From Hyphomicrobiaceae bacterium UBA7697 (GTDB lineage: Bacteria > Pseudomonadota > Alphaproteobacteria > Rhizobiales > Methyloligellaceae), in assembly GCA_002482645.1 (NCBI GenBank), contig DLGJ01000012.1:124001-188000 (forward strand): a DNA stretch of 64,000 bases, written 5' to 3'. The first letter of the stretch is position 1. The number at the start of each line of letters is the position of its first letter. The translations under genes were made by a program, and so were the position numbers. Below, piece by piece: positions 29,177 to 39,200 of the stretch. The notes beneath the pieces were generated by a model. The model had not been told where the DNA came from, did not search any database, and saw only the letters and a list, made by a program, of their open reading frames with translations.

Positions 29177-32029
29177 CTACTGCCCCAACCGTTCGAGGAG
29201 GGCAGGCACGTGGACTTGGTCCGCCTTGTAGTTTCCGGTGAGCGCGTACATCACCAGATTGACGCCCGCGCGGAACGCCATCTCGCGCTGAACCTCGCCG
29301 CCGGGCACGACCGGGAACAGAGGCCGGTTCGCCTCGTCGAGCGCCCAGGCGCTGGCGAAATCGTTGGAGGTGATGACGACGGAACTCACGCCGTCCGTGC
29401 GCCGGGACCGTTCGCTGCGCTCGGTCTCGTCGGCCGGCTCCGCCTCGACCCAGAGCGAACCGCCGTCCCACCGGCCGGGGAAGCTGTTCATCAGATAGAA
29501 CGAGCGGGTGAGCACGTGATTGCCGGGCACCGGCTCGAGCGCCGGAATATCGAGCCGTCCGATCAGACGGTTCAGCGCCTTGCCTTGGCTGCCGCCATAG
29601 GCCACGCGTTCCTGGTCGCGCGTGTCGAACACGATCATGCCGCCCTGTTTCATATAGGCGTCGATCCTGGCCAGCGTCTCGTCGGACAAGGGCTCGGCGT
29701 CCTCGCGAACGGGCCAGTACAGCACCGGGAAGAAGGACAGGTCGTCTTTCTCGATGTCGACGCCCATCGGCGCGCCCGGCTCGAGCGCGGTGCGGGCGCC
29801 GAGCACCTTGCTCAGGCCCCACAGGCCCTCTTCGCTGGTGCGGTCGATTTCGGCATCGCCGGTGAGCACATAGGCGAGGCGAGTCTTGAGGGACGCGCGC
29901 AGGCCGAAATCGTCCGCCTCCGAACCTGTCGCGGCGGCGGGGGTGTCCGCGGCTTTCGCGACGTGCGGAAAGGCTGCGGCGCCGAGCGCGACCGCCACGG
30001 CGATCGCGGCGGCGGCTCCATGGTGCCGGCGGAAGCCGAGCCCCGCGCTCAGGGCGAGGACCGCAAGGATATCGAGCGCGAACAGGCCGAGCGCCGTCAG
30101 ATACAGCCAGGGTTCGAGCGCGAACGGCTTCCGCAGCGTGTAGAAGCCCACGGTGCTCGCTCCGGCGACATCGGGAAGCGGCTGGAGCTTGGTGTCGATC
30201 TTGACGATGTTCAGGGCGCGGGCCTGTCCGGACGGACCGTAATAGCCTGGAGGATGATCTGGATCGGCGACCGTCTTGTCGAACTGATCGGGGGCGATCG
30301 GCGCGGCGCGCAACGGCGGCGGCACGAGTTGGCCGAAGCCGTCGAGAGTCTGAATGGGTGCGAGCGCGGTCGTCGCCGCGTTCCGTAGTCCGGGTGAGGC
30401 GGCCTCGCCCGGCGCGCCATCCTCGCCGCCGGCCGCGCCCACCTGGCTCGGACCCAAGGCGATGGTCTGACGCAGCATTTGGACGAACAGGCCGGAGAGC
30501 GGCAGGTTCGACCAATCGGAATTGGCGGTGACATGGAACAGGACGATCCAGCCCTCGCCATGACGCTTGGCGGTCACGAGAGGCGTTCCGTCCGCGAGCG
30601 TCGCCCAGACTTCGGCATCCATCGCAACGGCGGGATCGGCAAGCACCTGCCGGTTCACGCGCACGTCCTCGGGAACGTCGAGCCCGCTGAACGGGCTCTT
30701 GTCTTCGAAGGGCGAAAGCTTTTGCGGCGTGCCCCAAGACAGCGCGCCGCCGAGCGAGCGCCCGCCACGGCGCAAGGCGACGGGCAGAAGTTCGTCGCCG
30801 CCTTGTTCGAGCCGGGGGCCGGCGAAGCGGATCAAGACGCCGCCCTTGTCGAGCCATGTCTCGAGCTCTTCCTGGGTCGCCGGAACGAGCTTGCCGATAT
30901 CGGCCAGCACGATGGTGGAGACGCGCTGTTTCTCGATCAGATCGTTGACCGCCGTCGAGACGTTCCGCTCGGACGGCGTGATGATGTCGGCATAGGGCGT
31001 GAGGGCACGTTCCACGTAATAGAGCGGCGAGAGCAGCGGCTGCGCTTCCTCGCGGGATTCGCCCGAGACGATGCCGACGCGATGCCATTGCGACTGGGCG
31101 TCGAGGAGATGCACGGCTCCGGCGGAGCGCTGGCTCTTGATTTGGAGACGCGAGACCTGGTTGCGGATTTCGAGGGGGAGATCGAAACGCGCGATCGCCT
31201 CCGTCTCGCCGCTCTTGATCGCGAATGGCGCTTCGCCGAGCGGTTCTCCACGGGCCGTCAGGGCGCGAACGTTCCCCGTCAGAGGACCTTTCACGCCGCT
31301 GACGACGCGTCCAGCAAGGACGCCGCTCTCGCCGCGTGCTTGCCCGACGCCAAGCGCGGCTTCCTGCGGGTCCGGTTTCAAGACCGTGAGGCTCCCGCCT
31401 TCGGCCAGTTTGCCGAGCCACGTCGAAAAGTGTTCCGTATGGCCGTAGTCGAGGCCGTCGGTCAGCCACACGACCGCGTAACCCGATTTGTCTTTCAGGG
31501 CTTCTTCCATCGTCGCGGCGAGCTTCTCGCGGTTCGGCGCGAAGGGCTGCGGTAACAGCCCGGCGATGCGTTCGCGGACGGCGTCGGCCGGGAGCGGTTC
31601 GCCGATTTCCTCGGTGGAGGCGGTCGGCACGAGCAGGACGGCGCGGCCGTCACGGTCGGCGCGGTCGATGGCGGCGGCGATGGCCTCGCGGCGGGCGTCC
31701 CAATAGGCGGCCGAGGCCCAGCCGTTGTCGACCACGAGAAGCAGCGGGCCGCTGCCCGCGAAGCGCTCCTGGTCCGGATTGATGACGGGTCTGGCCAGCG
31801 CCAAAATCAAAAGCGCGGCGAGCAGCATCCGCAGAAGCGTCAGCCACCAGGGACTGCGCGCCGGCGTCTCCTCGGTGGGCTTCAGCTCCTTCAGAAGCCG
31901 CGTCGGCGGGAATTCGACCATTTTCGGGCTCGGCGGCGTGAAGCGCAGGAGCCACCAGATCAAGGGCAGCGCCGCGAGCGCCAGCAGCACCCAAGGCTGC
32001 ATGAAGCCCAGTGGGCCGAGCGTCATCAT
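29177..32029 (-). CDS. BatA-like N-terminus / DUF4159 membrane protein
   Basis: 950-residue inner-membrane protein. The N-terminal 85 residues (LGFMQPWVLLALAALPLIWW, then a second helix near 65-82) match the BatA N-terminal domain of aerotolerance proteins. A degenerate VWA-like domain follows (LLLVVDNGWASA). Two more helices lie near 655-705. The C-terminal domain (about 725-945) matches DUF4159, with YVLTGDAEIDRTS, GGMIVFDTRDQ and SFYLMNSFPGRWDG. It overlaps the DUF58 gene by 4 bases (ATGA), so translation is coupled. The family is tied to envelope-stress complexes assembled by MoxR ATPases; the precise role is unknown. Confidence 0.9.
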   Translation of the reverse strand: MMTLGPLGFMQPWVLLALAALPLIWWLLRFTPPSPKMVEFPPTRLLKELKPTEETPARSPWWLTLLRMLLAALLILALARPVINPDQERFAGSGPLLLVVDNGWASAAYWDARREAIAAAIDRADRDGRAVLLVPTASTEEIGEPLPADAVRERIAGLLPQPFAPNREKLAATMEEALKDKSGYAVVWLTDGLDYGHTEHFSTWLGKLAEGGSLTVLKPDPQEAALGVGQARGESGVLAGRVVSGVKGPLTGNVRALTARGEPLGEAPFAIKSGETEAIARFDLPLEIRNQVSRLQIKSQRSAGAVHLLDAQSQWHRVGIVSGESREEAQPLLSPLYYVERALTPYADIITPSERNVSTAVNDLIEKQRVSTIVLADIGKLVPATQEELETWLDKGGVLIRFAGPRLEQGGDELLPVALRRGGRSLGGALSWGTPQKLSPFEDKSPFSGLDVPEDVRVNRQVLADPAVAMDAEVWATLADGTPLVTAKRHGEGWIVLFHVTANSDWSNLPLSGLFVQMLRQTIALGPSQVGAAGGEDGAPGEAASPGLRNAATTALAPIQTLDGFGQLVPPPLRAAPIAPDQFDKTVADPDHPPGYYGPSGQARALNIVKIDTKLQPLPDVAGASTVGFYTLRKPFALEPWLYLTALGLFALDILAVLALSAGLGFRRHHGAAAAIAVAVALGAAAFPHVAKAADTPAAATGSEADDFGLRASLKTRLAYVLTGDAEIDRTSEEGLWGLSKVLGARTALEPGAPMGVDIEKDDLSFFPVLYWPVREDAEPLSDETLARIDAYMKQGGMIVFDTRDQERVAYGGSQGKALNRLIGRLDIPALEPVPGNHVLTRSFYLMNSFPGRWDGGSLWVEAEPADETERSERSRRTDGVSSVVITSNDFASAWALDEANRPLFPVVPGGEVQREMAFRAGVNLVMYALTGNYKADQVHVPALLERLGQ

Positions 32030-32979
32030 GATCCGGCACCCGTTGCCGCCGGTGCGGCGGCCGTGGACCCACGCCCGGCCCGATAGCGATAATCGCGGTC
32101 TTGGCCCGCAAGCTGGCCGTGGACCGCCAGCAGAACCTCCTCCGCGGGCCGGTCGGTGTGGTGCAGTACGAAGGACCAGCCAAGTTGCCTGGCCGCCTCT
32201 TGCAGGTCGAGGCGGTGACGCTCCAGCCGCTTGCGATATCTCTCGCGCAAGTCTTCGGCACGGCCCGCGATCAGGCGCTCGCCGCCTTCGGAGGCCGCGA
32301 ACTCGGTGCGGCCGTTATAGGGCAGCGTCTCCTCGGCCGGATCGAGAATTTGAACGAGATGGCCGCGCACGCCTTGGCTCGCGATCCGGTGAAAGCTCGC
32401 AACGATCTCTTCGATGGGCTCCAGAAAGTCCGAAAACAGGATGCATTCGGAAAAGCGGTTGAAGCGCGCCGGCGGCGGCAGGCTGGCATCGGCGGTTTCG
32501 CTGAGAAGAATTTCGGCGACCTTGCGGCTCGCATAACGGCCCGTGGAGGGAACGCCGCCCACGAGGCCCACGCGTTCGCCGGAGCGGGACAGGAGCTCGG
32601 TGAGCGCGAGCGCCAGAATGACGGCGCGGCTTTCCTTCGAGGTCTTGGAGAGGAACGACCGGAACCGCATCGAGGGCGACAGGTCGAGCCAGAGCCACAC
32701 GGTATGCGCCGCCTCCCACTCGCGCTCGCGGACGAAGAGGCGATCGGAGCTGGCCGAGCGGCGCCAATCGATCGCCGCCATGGAGTCGTTCGTGTCGAAA
32801 TGCCGGAACTGCCAGAAGGTCTCGCCAGGTCCTGACCGGCGGCGGCCGTGGGTTCCGTGCGTGACCGTATGCGCCACCCGGCGCGCCTCGACGAGAAGCG
32901 CAGGCATCCGTGCCGCAAGCCCGTGGGCTTCGGCCTCCTCCGTGAGAAACGGTTGAAGCGTTGCGCGCGCGTTTGCCAA
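32026..32979 (-). CDS. DUF58 domain-containing protein
   Basis: 317 residues. It has the DUF58 core: GPGETFWQFRHF, then SMAAIDWRRSA, followed by a VWA-like domain with WLWLDLSPSMRF (a DxSxS-type metal site). It is cytoplasmic, with no membrane helix seen. DUF58 proteins are the usual partner of MoxR AAA+ ATPases and are thought to be substrates or adaptors in metal-cofactor insertion or complex assembly. The start is TTG 32979, 7 bases after the moxR stop with no clear ribosome site, which fits translational coupling; an internal ATG at 32907 is possible but would remove conserved sequence. Confidence 0.9.
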   Translation of the reverse strand: MANARATLQPFLTEEAEAHGLAARMPALLVEARRVAHTVTHGTHGRRRSGPGETFWQFRHFDTNDSMAAIDWRRSASSDRLFVREREWEAAHTVWLWLDLSPSMRFRSFLSKTSKESRAVILALALTELLSRSGERVGLVGGVPSTGRYASRKVAEILLSETADASLPPPARFNRFSECILFSDFLEPIEEIVASFHRIASQGVRGHLVQILDPAEETLPYNGRTEFAASEGGERLIAGRAEDLRERYRKRLERHRLDLQEAARQLGWSFVLHHTDRPAEEVLLAVHGQLAGQDRDYRYRAGRGSTAAAPAATGAGS

Positions 32980-32986
32980 AACGTGC

Positions 32987-33982
32987 CTACTTCAGCGGCT
33001 CGATGAGCCTTGCCATCATGTCGCTCATCTCGACTCCTTCCGCGCGTGCGGCGAAAGTCAGCGACATGCGGTGCTTCAAGACGGGCTCGGCAAGGTCGAT
33101 GACGTCGTCGACGGACGGGGCGAGCCGGCCCTCCATCATCGCTTTGGCGCGAACGGCCAGCATCAAGGCTTGGCTCGCGCGAGGGCCGGGACCCCAAGCG
33201 ATCATCTCGTCCAAGGCCTGGTCGATACCGGTGCCGGGACGGGCGGAACGGACGAGCGTCAGAATGGCATCCACCACCTGATCGCCGACGGGCAGTTGGC
33301 GCACCAGACGCTGGGCCATCATCAGTTCATCGGCCGAAAGAATGGTCCTCAGCTTGCGCTCCTCGGTGCCCGTGGTGGCGAACAGCATGCGCCGTTCGGC
33401 CTCGGCGTCCGGGTACGACACGTCGATCTGCAACAGGAAGCGGTCGAGCTGCGCTTCCGGCAAAGGATACGTGCCTTCCTGCTCCAGCGGGTTCTGGGTC
33501 GCGAGCACGTGGAACGGCTGGGGCACGTCGTGCCTGACACCGGCCATGGTGACGTGGTGCTCCTGCATGGCCTGCAGAAGCGCGGACTGCGTCTTGGGAC
33601 TTGCGCGGTTGATTTCGTCCGCCATCAGGAGCTGGGTGAAGATCGGTCCCTTCACGAAGCGAAAGTCGCGGCGGCCGCCGGAGTCTTCCTCCAAGACCTC
33701 CGAGCCGATAATGTCGGACGGCATCAGGTCCGGCGTGAACTGGATGCGCTTGTTCTCAAGACCGAGCACGGCGCCCAGCGTTTCGACGAGGCTTGTCTTG
33801 GCAAGGCCGGGCACGCCGATCAGCAGCGCATGTCCGCCGGACAGCAGCGTCACCAAGGCCAGGTCGATGACGCGATCCTGGCCGAAAATCACGGATGCCG
33901 TCGCTTCGCGCACATCCTGGATTTTCGCGCCGATTTCATCGAGGCGGTCGACGAGTTGAGGCTCCGAATCAAGTGTGGTCAT
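32987..33982 (-). CDS. moxR: MoxR family AAA+ ATPase
   Basis: 331-residue AAA+ chaperone-like ATPase, first gene of a four-gene operon. Walker A is GVPGLAKTS, Walker B is LLMADEINRA, sensor 1 is in VLATQNPLEQEG, and the arginine finger region is LPEAQLDRF. The C-terminal lid (GPGPRASQAL) is typical. MoxR proteins activate or assemble partner VWA proteins; here the partners should be the DUF58, BatA/DUF4159 and amidotransferase-like proteins downstream. It is divergent from the DUF1285 gene, with 171 bases between starts. Confidence 0.95.
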   Translation of the reverse strand: MTTLDSEPQLVDRLDEIGAKIQDVREATASVIFGQDRVIDLALVTLLSGGHALLIGVPGLAKTSLVETLGAVLGLENKRIQFTPDLMPSDIIGSEVLEEDSGGRRDFRFVKGPIFTQLLMADEINRASPKTQSALLQAMQEHHVTMAGVRHDVPQPFHVLATQNPLEQEGTYPLPEAQLDRFLLQIDVSYPDAEAERRMLFATTGTEERKLRTILSADELMMAQRLVRQLPVGDQVVDAILTLVRSARPGTGIDQALDEMIAWGPGPRASQALMLAVRAKAMMEGRLAPSVDDVIDLAEPVLKHRMSLTFAARAEGVEMSDMMARLIEPLK

Positions 33983-34153
33983 GGCTATCGTATCTTCGTT
34001 TTCGTTTTGCTCGATCCACAGGATGGAAAAAGAATAGGGCCAAAGTCGTGAGAAAGCAGAACACTTTCGACCGGGGACTGGGTCACGATTGGTTGTTCAG
34101 ATATCTCAAGTTCTCCGTTGCGAAAACACGGTCGTCTTTGGCGTAATACGGCA

Positions 34154-34696
34154 ATGTCTGACGAAAAGAACGAGCGACTCGTAGCACCTGGCCGTGATGG
34201 CGGCAAACCGCCGGAGCCATCATTGCCAAAGCTTAATGTTTGCGGCGATATCGGCCTGAAAATCACGCGGGATGGAACCTGGCACTATGAGGGTTCGCCC
34301 ATAGGCCGCAAACCCTTGGTGAAGCTCTTTTCCACCGTGTTGCGGCGCGAAAACGACGGCTTTTACCTCGTCACGCCCGTGGAAAAAGTCCCCATCGACG
34401 TCGAGGGCGAGCCGTTCATCGCCGTGGCGATGATGCGGGAGGGCGCGGGGCCCTCGCAGCGCCTGACCTTCACCACCAATGTGGACGACGAGGTCGTCGC
34501 GGGACCGCAGCACCCCATCGGCTTCCGGGCCGAACCCGAAGGCGGACAAGCGCCGTTCGTCGAGGTGCGCGACGGTCTGCGGGCCCAGCTCTCGCGCCCC
34601 GTCTACTATGAGTTGGCGGAGATGACGGTGGAGACGGAGAAGGGGACAGGCGTCTGGAGTTGCGGGGCGTTTTTCCGATTTCCCGTGGAAGAGTGA
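34154..34696 (+). CDS. DUF1285 domain-containing protein
   Basis: 180-residue conserved cytoplasmic protein. The family core is clear: DGTWHYEGSPIGRKPLVKLF, then VLRREND-GFYLVTPVEK. It is found next to cca in many Hyphomicrobiales, as here. Function is not established; structures of family members suggest ligand binding. The ATG at 34154 (MSDEKNE) is preferred to one at 34118, as the extra residues are not family-like; no good ribosome site is visible for either. Confidence 0.88.
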   Translation: MSDEKNERLVAPGRDGGKPPEPSLPKLNVCGDIGLKITRDGTWHYEGSPIGRKPLVKLFSTVLRRENDGFYLVTPVEKVPIDVEGEPFIAVAMMREGAGPSQRLTFTTNVDDEVVAGPQHPIGFRAEPEGGQAPFVEVRDGLRAQLSRPVYYELAEMTVETEKGTGVWSCGAFFRFPVEE

Positions 34697-34784
34697 CGCA
34701 GGCGTGCCGTTATGAGGCGCCGCCCTCGCAATGTGGCGGCCGCGCCGTTAAGCTTCACGTCAAAACGAACCGAACTTCGAAAAA

Positions 34785-34819
34785 CCTCCGAGCGAAAGAC
34801 CTCCGAGCGAAAGACCTCC
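34785..34819 (+). repeat. 15-bp tandem repeat before DUF6111 gene
   Basis: CCTCCGAGCGAAAGA occurs at 34785-34799 and 34800-34814, followed by a partial third copy CCTCC to 34819. It ends 7 bases before the start codon of the next gene, where a ribosome site would be expected. Confidence 0.85.
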
Positions 34820-34826
34820 CGGCCCG

Positions 34827-35087
34827 ATGTTACGCGTTGTCCTCATCGACATTATTCTCTTCCTGCTTCCGTTCATGGTCTATGCGGCCTACATGGTGTG
34901 GGTGAAGGGCGTCGCGCCCAAGAGCGCGATGTCGGGCGCCCCGGTCTTGTGGCTGATCGTGGCGGGCTTCGTCGTCCTGATCGTCGGCTTCCTCACGCTG
35001 GTGCAGTTTTCCGGTGGTGATCGCGCGGGCACATACCATCCCTCCGTCTTGGAGGACGGCGTCATCAAGCCCGGCAGCATCGATTGA
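34827..35087 (+). CDS. DUF6111 family small membrane protein
   Basis: 86 residues with two membrane helices (about 4-22 and 36-58) joined by a short loop. The hydrophilic C-terminal tail includes GTYHPSVLEDGVIKPG. It matches the small membrane protein commonly found between DUF1285 and cca. Function unknown. No normal ribosome site is seen; instead a 15-bp tandem repeat ends 7 bases upstream. Probably in one operon with DUF1285 and cca. Confidence 0.85.
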   Translation: MLRVVLIDIILFLLPFMVYAAYMVWVKGVAPKSAMSGAPVLWLIVAGFVVLIVGFLTLVQFSGGDRAGTYHPSVLEDGVIKPGSID

Positions 35088-35120
35088 CGTTCGGCCGTTC
35101 CTGACCGACCAATTGGGGCC

Positions 35121-36383
35121 ATGTCCGAGGACACGTCAAAACGCGGCGCGGCGCCGCCTTCGCTCGAGAGGGCCGCGTGGCTTCACCGGCCGGAGACGGC
35201 TCGCGTCTTCGCCGCGCTGGGCGGCAAGGACGGCGAGACGCGCGCGGTGGGCGGCGCCGTGCGCGACGCGCTGCTCGGGCTCGCCGTGGCCGACGTGGAT
35301 TTCGCGACGGCGATCGTTCCGGACAAGGTCATGGCGCGGGCGCGCAAGGCCGGTCTGAAAGCGATCCCCACGGGTCTCGCGCACGGCACCGTCACGCTTG
35401 TCGCCGACGGCACCTCGTTCGAGGTCACGACCTTGCGCCGCGACGTGGAGACATTCGGCCGGCATGCCACGGTCGCCTTCACAGAGGACTGGGCCGAGGA
35501 TGCGAGGCGCCGCGACTTCACGCTGAACGCGCTCTATGCCGGCGCGGACGGTACGGTTTTCGATCCGCTCGGCGGTTATCCGGATCTGATCTCCGGGCGC
35601 GTGCGGTTCATCGGCGATGCGGCGATGCGTATTCGCGAAGACTATTTGCGCATCTTGCGCTTCTTCCGCTTCAACGCGTCCTACGGCAAGGACGGGTTCG
35701 ATGCCGATGGGCTCAAGGCGTGCGTGCGGGAGCGCGCCGGGCTGCGCCTGCTCTCCGCCGAGCGCGTGGCGAGCGAACTGAAACGCTTGCTCGTGGCCCC
35801 GCGCGCATCGGAGGCGGTGTCGGTGTCGTTCCGCCATGGCCTCCTTTGCGACATTCTCGGCGGGGTGCCGCGCCTTGCCCGGTTCGAACGCCTGATTGGG
35901 ATCGAGGCGGAACTCGGCCGTGCCCCTGACCCGATCCTGCGTCTCGCGGCGCTGGCCGTGTTCGTGCCCGACGATGCCCCGCGCATCGCGCGCCGCTTCA
36001 AACTCTCCAACGCGGAACAGGCGTGCCTCGCGCTGGGCGGGGAGCCGTTCGGCCATGACTTGCCGGACGAGGCGGCGGCCAAGCGGACGCTCTACACGCT
36101 GGGGCCGGAGCGCTACGCATCGCGCGTGCTGTTGGCCTGGGCGAACAGTGCCGCGCCCGCAACCGATCCCGCCTGGCATCGTGCCGCGGCGTTGGCCGAA
36201 CGATGGGAGGTGCCGGACTTTCCCTTGCGCGGCCAGGACATCATGGCGCTCGGCGATTTTTCCGGTCCACAGATCGGCGACATGCTGCGAAGGGTGGAGC
36301 GGCACTGGATCGACGGCGGCTTCGCGGAAGATCGCGAAGGCTTGCTGGCTCTGGCGGAGGCCATGGCCAAGAGTAGCGCCTAA
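35121..36383 (+). CDS. cca: CCA tRNA nucleotidyltransferase
   Basis: Adds or repairs the 3' CCA end of tRNAs, so essential for translation. Poly(A)-polymerase-type class II nucleotidyltransferase: GGAVRDALL at about 43-51, the catalytic DVDFAT aspartates at about 58-60, the RRDFTLNAL motif, and IREDYLRILRFFRF leading into the helical RNA-binding half. Length 420 is usual for the alphaproteobacterial type. It follows DUF1285 and DUF6111 on the same strand and ends at a bidirectional terminator shared with groEL. Confidence 0.95.
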   Translation: MSEDTSKRGAAPPSLERAAWLHRPETARVFAALGGKDGETRAVGGAVRDALLGLAVADVDFATAIVPDKVMARARKAGLKAIPTGLAHGTVTLVADGTSFEVTTLRRDVETFGRHATVAFTEDWAEDARRRDFTLNALYAGADGTVFDPLGGYPDLISGRVRFIGDAAMRIREDYLRILRFFRFNASYGKDGFDADGLKACVRERAGLRLLSAERVASELKRLLVAPRASEAVSVSFRHGLLCDILGGVPRLARFERLIGIEAELGRAPDPILRLAALAVFVPDDAPRIARRFKLSNAEQACLALGGEPFGHDLPDEAAAKRTLYTLGPERYASRVLLAWANSAAPATDPAWHRAAALAERWEVPDFPLRGQDIMALGDFSGPQIGDMLRRVERHWIDGGFAEDREGLLALAEAMAKSSA

Positions 36384-36387
36384 CAAA

Positions 36388-36413
36388 AAAGCCGCGCCCG
36401 GAGGCGCGGCTTT
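36388..36413. terminator. Bidirectional terminator between cca and groEL
   Basis: Perfect 11-bp stem AAAGCCGCGCC (36388-36398) / GGCGCGGCTTT (36403-36413) with loop CGGA. It is flanked by A's and T's, so it can act on both convergent genes. Confidence 0.85.
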
Positions 36414-36455
36414 CGATTTCTCTGAAACGTCCGATGGACGCGTTGGGCGCGTGGC

Positions 36456-38099
<1,644 letters not shown>

Positions 38100-38222
38100 G
38101 TGGTTTTCACTCCTTGAAACTTTTCCGCTCGGTCCGCCCCGCGTTCGCGGCAGCGTTCAAGCGGCAGAACAGATTGCGGTTGGCTAATCGGCCGGTCGTC
38201 CGGCCATGCGGCCTTCTTCCGG

Positions 38223-38537
38223 CTACGCGGCCTTCTTCTTGGCTGCGGTCGTTTCGAGGACGCCGAGAATGTCGCTCTCCTTCATGATGAGAACGTCATC
38301 GCCGTCGATCTTGACCTCGGTCCCGGACCACTTGCCGAACAGCACGCGATCGCCGACCCGGACGTCGAGCGGCTGCACCTTACCCGTATCGTCGGCAACG
38401 CCAGGGCCCACAGCGACGACTTCGCCCTGCTGCGGCTTTTCCTTCGCGGTGTCGGGAATGATGATGCCGCCGGCGGTCCGTTCGTCCTCATCGATCCGGC
38501 GCACTACGACGCGATCATGCAATGGACGAAACTTCAT
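38223..38537 (-). CDS. groS: Co-chaperonin GroES
   Basis: 10-kDa lid of the GroEL chamber. 104 residues: MKFRPLHDRVVVRR start, mobile loop region ERTAGGIIIPD, and GKWSGTEVKIDGDDVLIM. The C-terminus is extended by a short lysine/alanine tail (TTAAKKKAA). The ATG at 38537 has GGAG 8 bases upstream. The open frame continues upstream to 38672 but that part covers the promoter and operator, so it is not coding. Confidence 0.98.
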   Translation of the reverse strand: MKFRPLHDRVVVRRIDEDERTAGGIIIPDTAKEKPQQGEVVAVGPGVADDTGKVQPLDVRVGDRVLFGKWSGTEVKIDGDDVLIMKESDILGVLETTAAKKKAA

Positions 38538-38619
38538 CTTGCTTACTCCTCCAGACAGATTGTCCAAAAATTGTCGTGAATCGAGGGCGTTACCCGAGAG
38601 CCGGCGCCCCTCGCACGCT

Positions 38620-38648
38620 ATGTAGATTCGGTTGTTAGCACTTTCAAG
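38620..38648 (-). promoter_or_regulatory. groESL promoter
   Basis: On the minus strand CTTGAA (38648-38643), exactly 17 bases, then CTACAT (38625-38620): a good alphaproteobacterial housekeeping promoter. The -35 lies inside the CIRCE element. The start of transcription would be near 38613, giving a leader of about 75 bases before groES. Confidence 0.7.
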
Positions 38649-38661
38649 GCAGGAGTGCCAA
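38635..38661. promoter_or_regulatory. CIRCE operator (HrcA binding site)
   Basis: Minus-strand reading TTGGCACTC-N9-AAGTGCTAA, two mismatches from the consensus TTAGCACTC-N9-GAGTGCTAA. It overlaps the -35 region of the groESL promoter, so bound HrcA should block transcription until heat shock frees it. Confidence 0.85.
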
Positions 38662-38667
38662 AAAAGT

Positions 38668-38687
38668 AGCACTCAGGAAAGAGTGCT
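38668..38687. promoter_or_regulatory. Second CIRCE-like inverted repeat, 6-base spacer
   Basis: AGCACTC (38668-38674) and GAGTGCT (38681-38687) form a perfect 7-bp inverted repeat with the CIRCE half-site sequence, but the spacer is 6 instead of 9 bases. It lies 6 bases upstream of the standard CIRCE (relative to groES) and just above the promoter. Confidence 0.6.
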
Positions 38688-38791
38688 GCCAACATGCTGA
38701 TTTTGTTCGATAAATCGCCTAGACGGAATCGCGGGGCGGTCTTAGCATCGGAAGTCCAAGAACACGAGCAAGAAATGGGGAACGAGAACCG

Positions 38792-39058
38792 ATGGACCAA
38801 GCCTTCGTTCGTCAAATAGCCGGCTATTCTCTAACGACCGCTGAAATTCTCTACCGTCTTCCCGATCATCGGCAGCTCCTGCAGAGCTATGTCTGGCAGG
38901 ATTTCGATCTTGCCCCGCGCTTTCCGAAATTGTCGGAGTTCCTGGATTTCTGGACGACCCATCTCGAAGGGCCGCTCTACCGGGTTCGCGTCGCCCATAA
39001 GGAACTGATTTCGCCCACTGAATTCAGCTTCGTGGCGGGCGAGTTGCGCGTGCACTAA
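38792..39058 (+). CDS. usg: Protein Usg
   Basis: 88-residue conserved alphaproteobacterial protein of the Usg family, with no established biochemical role. The family pattern is clear: GYSLTTAEILYRLPDH, SYVWQDFDLAPRFP, FLDFW and VRVAHKELI. ATG 38792 has GGGGAAC upstream. It is divergent from groESL. In other genomes usg is named for lying upstream of trpF, but no trp gene is seen here. Confidence 0.92.
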   Translation: MDQAFVRQIAGYSLTTAEILYRLPDHRQLLQSYVWQDFDLAPRFPKLSEFLDFWTTHLEGPLYRVRVAHKELISPTEFSFVAGELRVH

Positions 39059-39200
39059 GCCGTTCCGCGATTCGAGTTCAACCGTTCCGGAGCTTGAGCG
39101 CGTCTCGTCTTCATCGCCTCGCCATGGCAAGCTCCTGGCCTTCGGGGAAACCGCGCCGCTGTCGTCGGGGGCGCTCACAGGACAAAGGGGGAGATGCGCG

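Noticed and set aside
27176..30388. 1070-codon open frame on the plus strand opposite the moxR operon
   Set aside because: Low-complexity translation typical of antisense third-position GC bias; the minus-strand genes carry recognisable domains.
28638..31469. 943-codon frame on the minus strand in another phase of the DUF4159 gene
   Set aside because: Arg/Pro-rich, no motifs, overlaps a real gene for most of its length.
38206..38625. Plus-strand frame opposite groES
   Set aside because: Antisense to groES and its leader; no features of its own.
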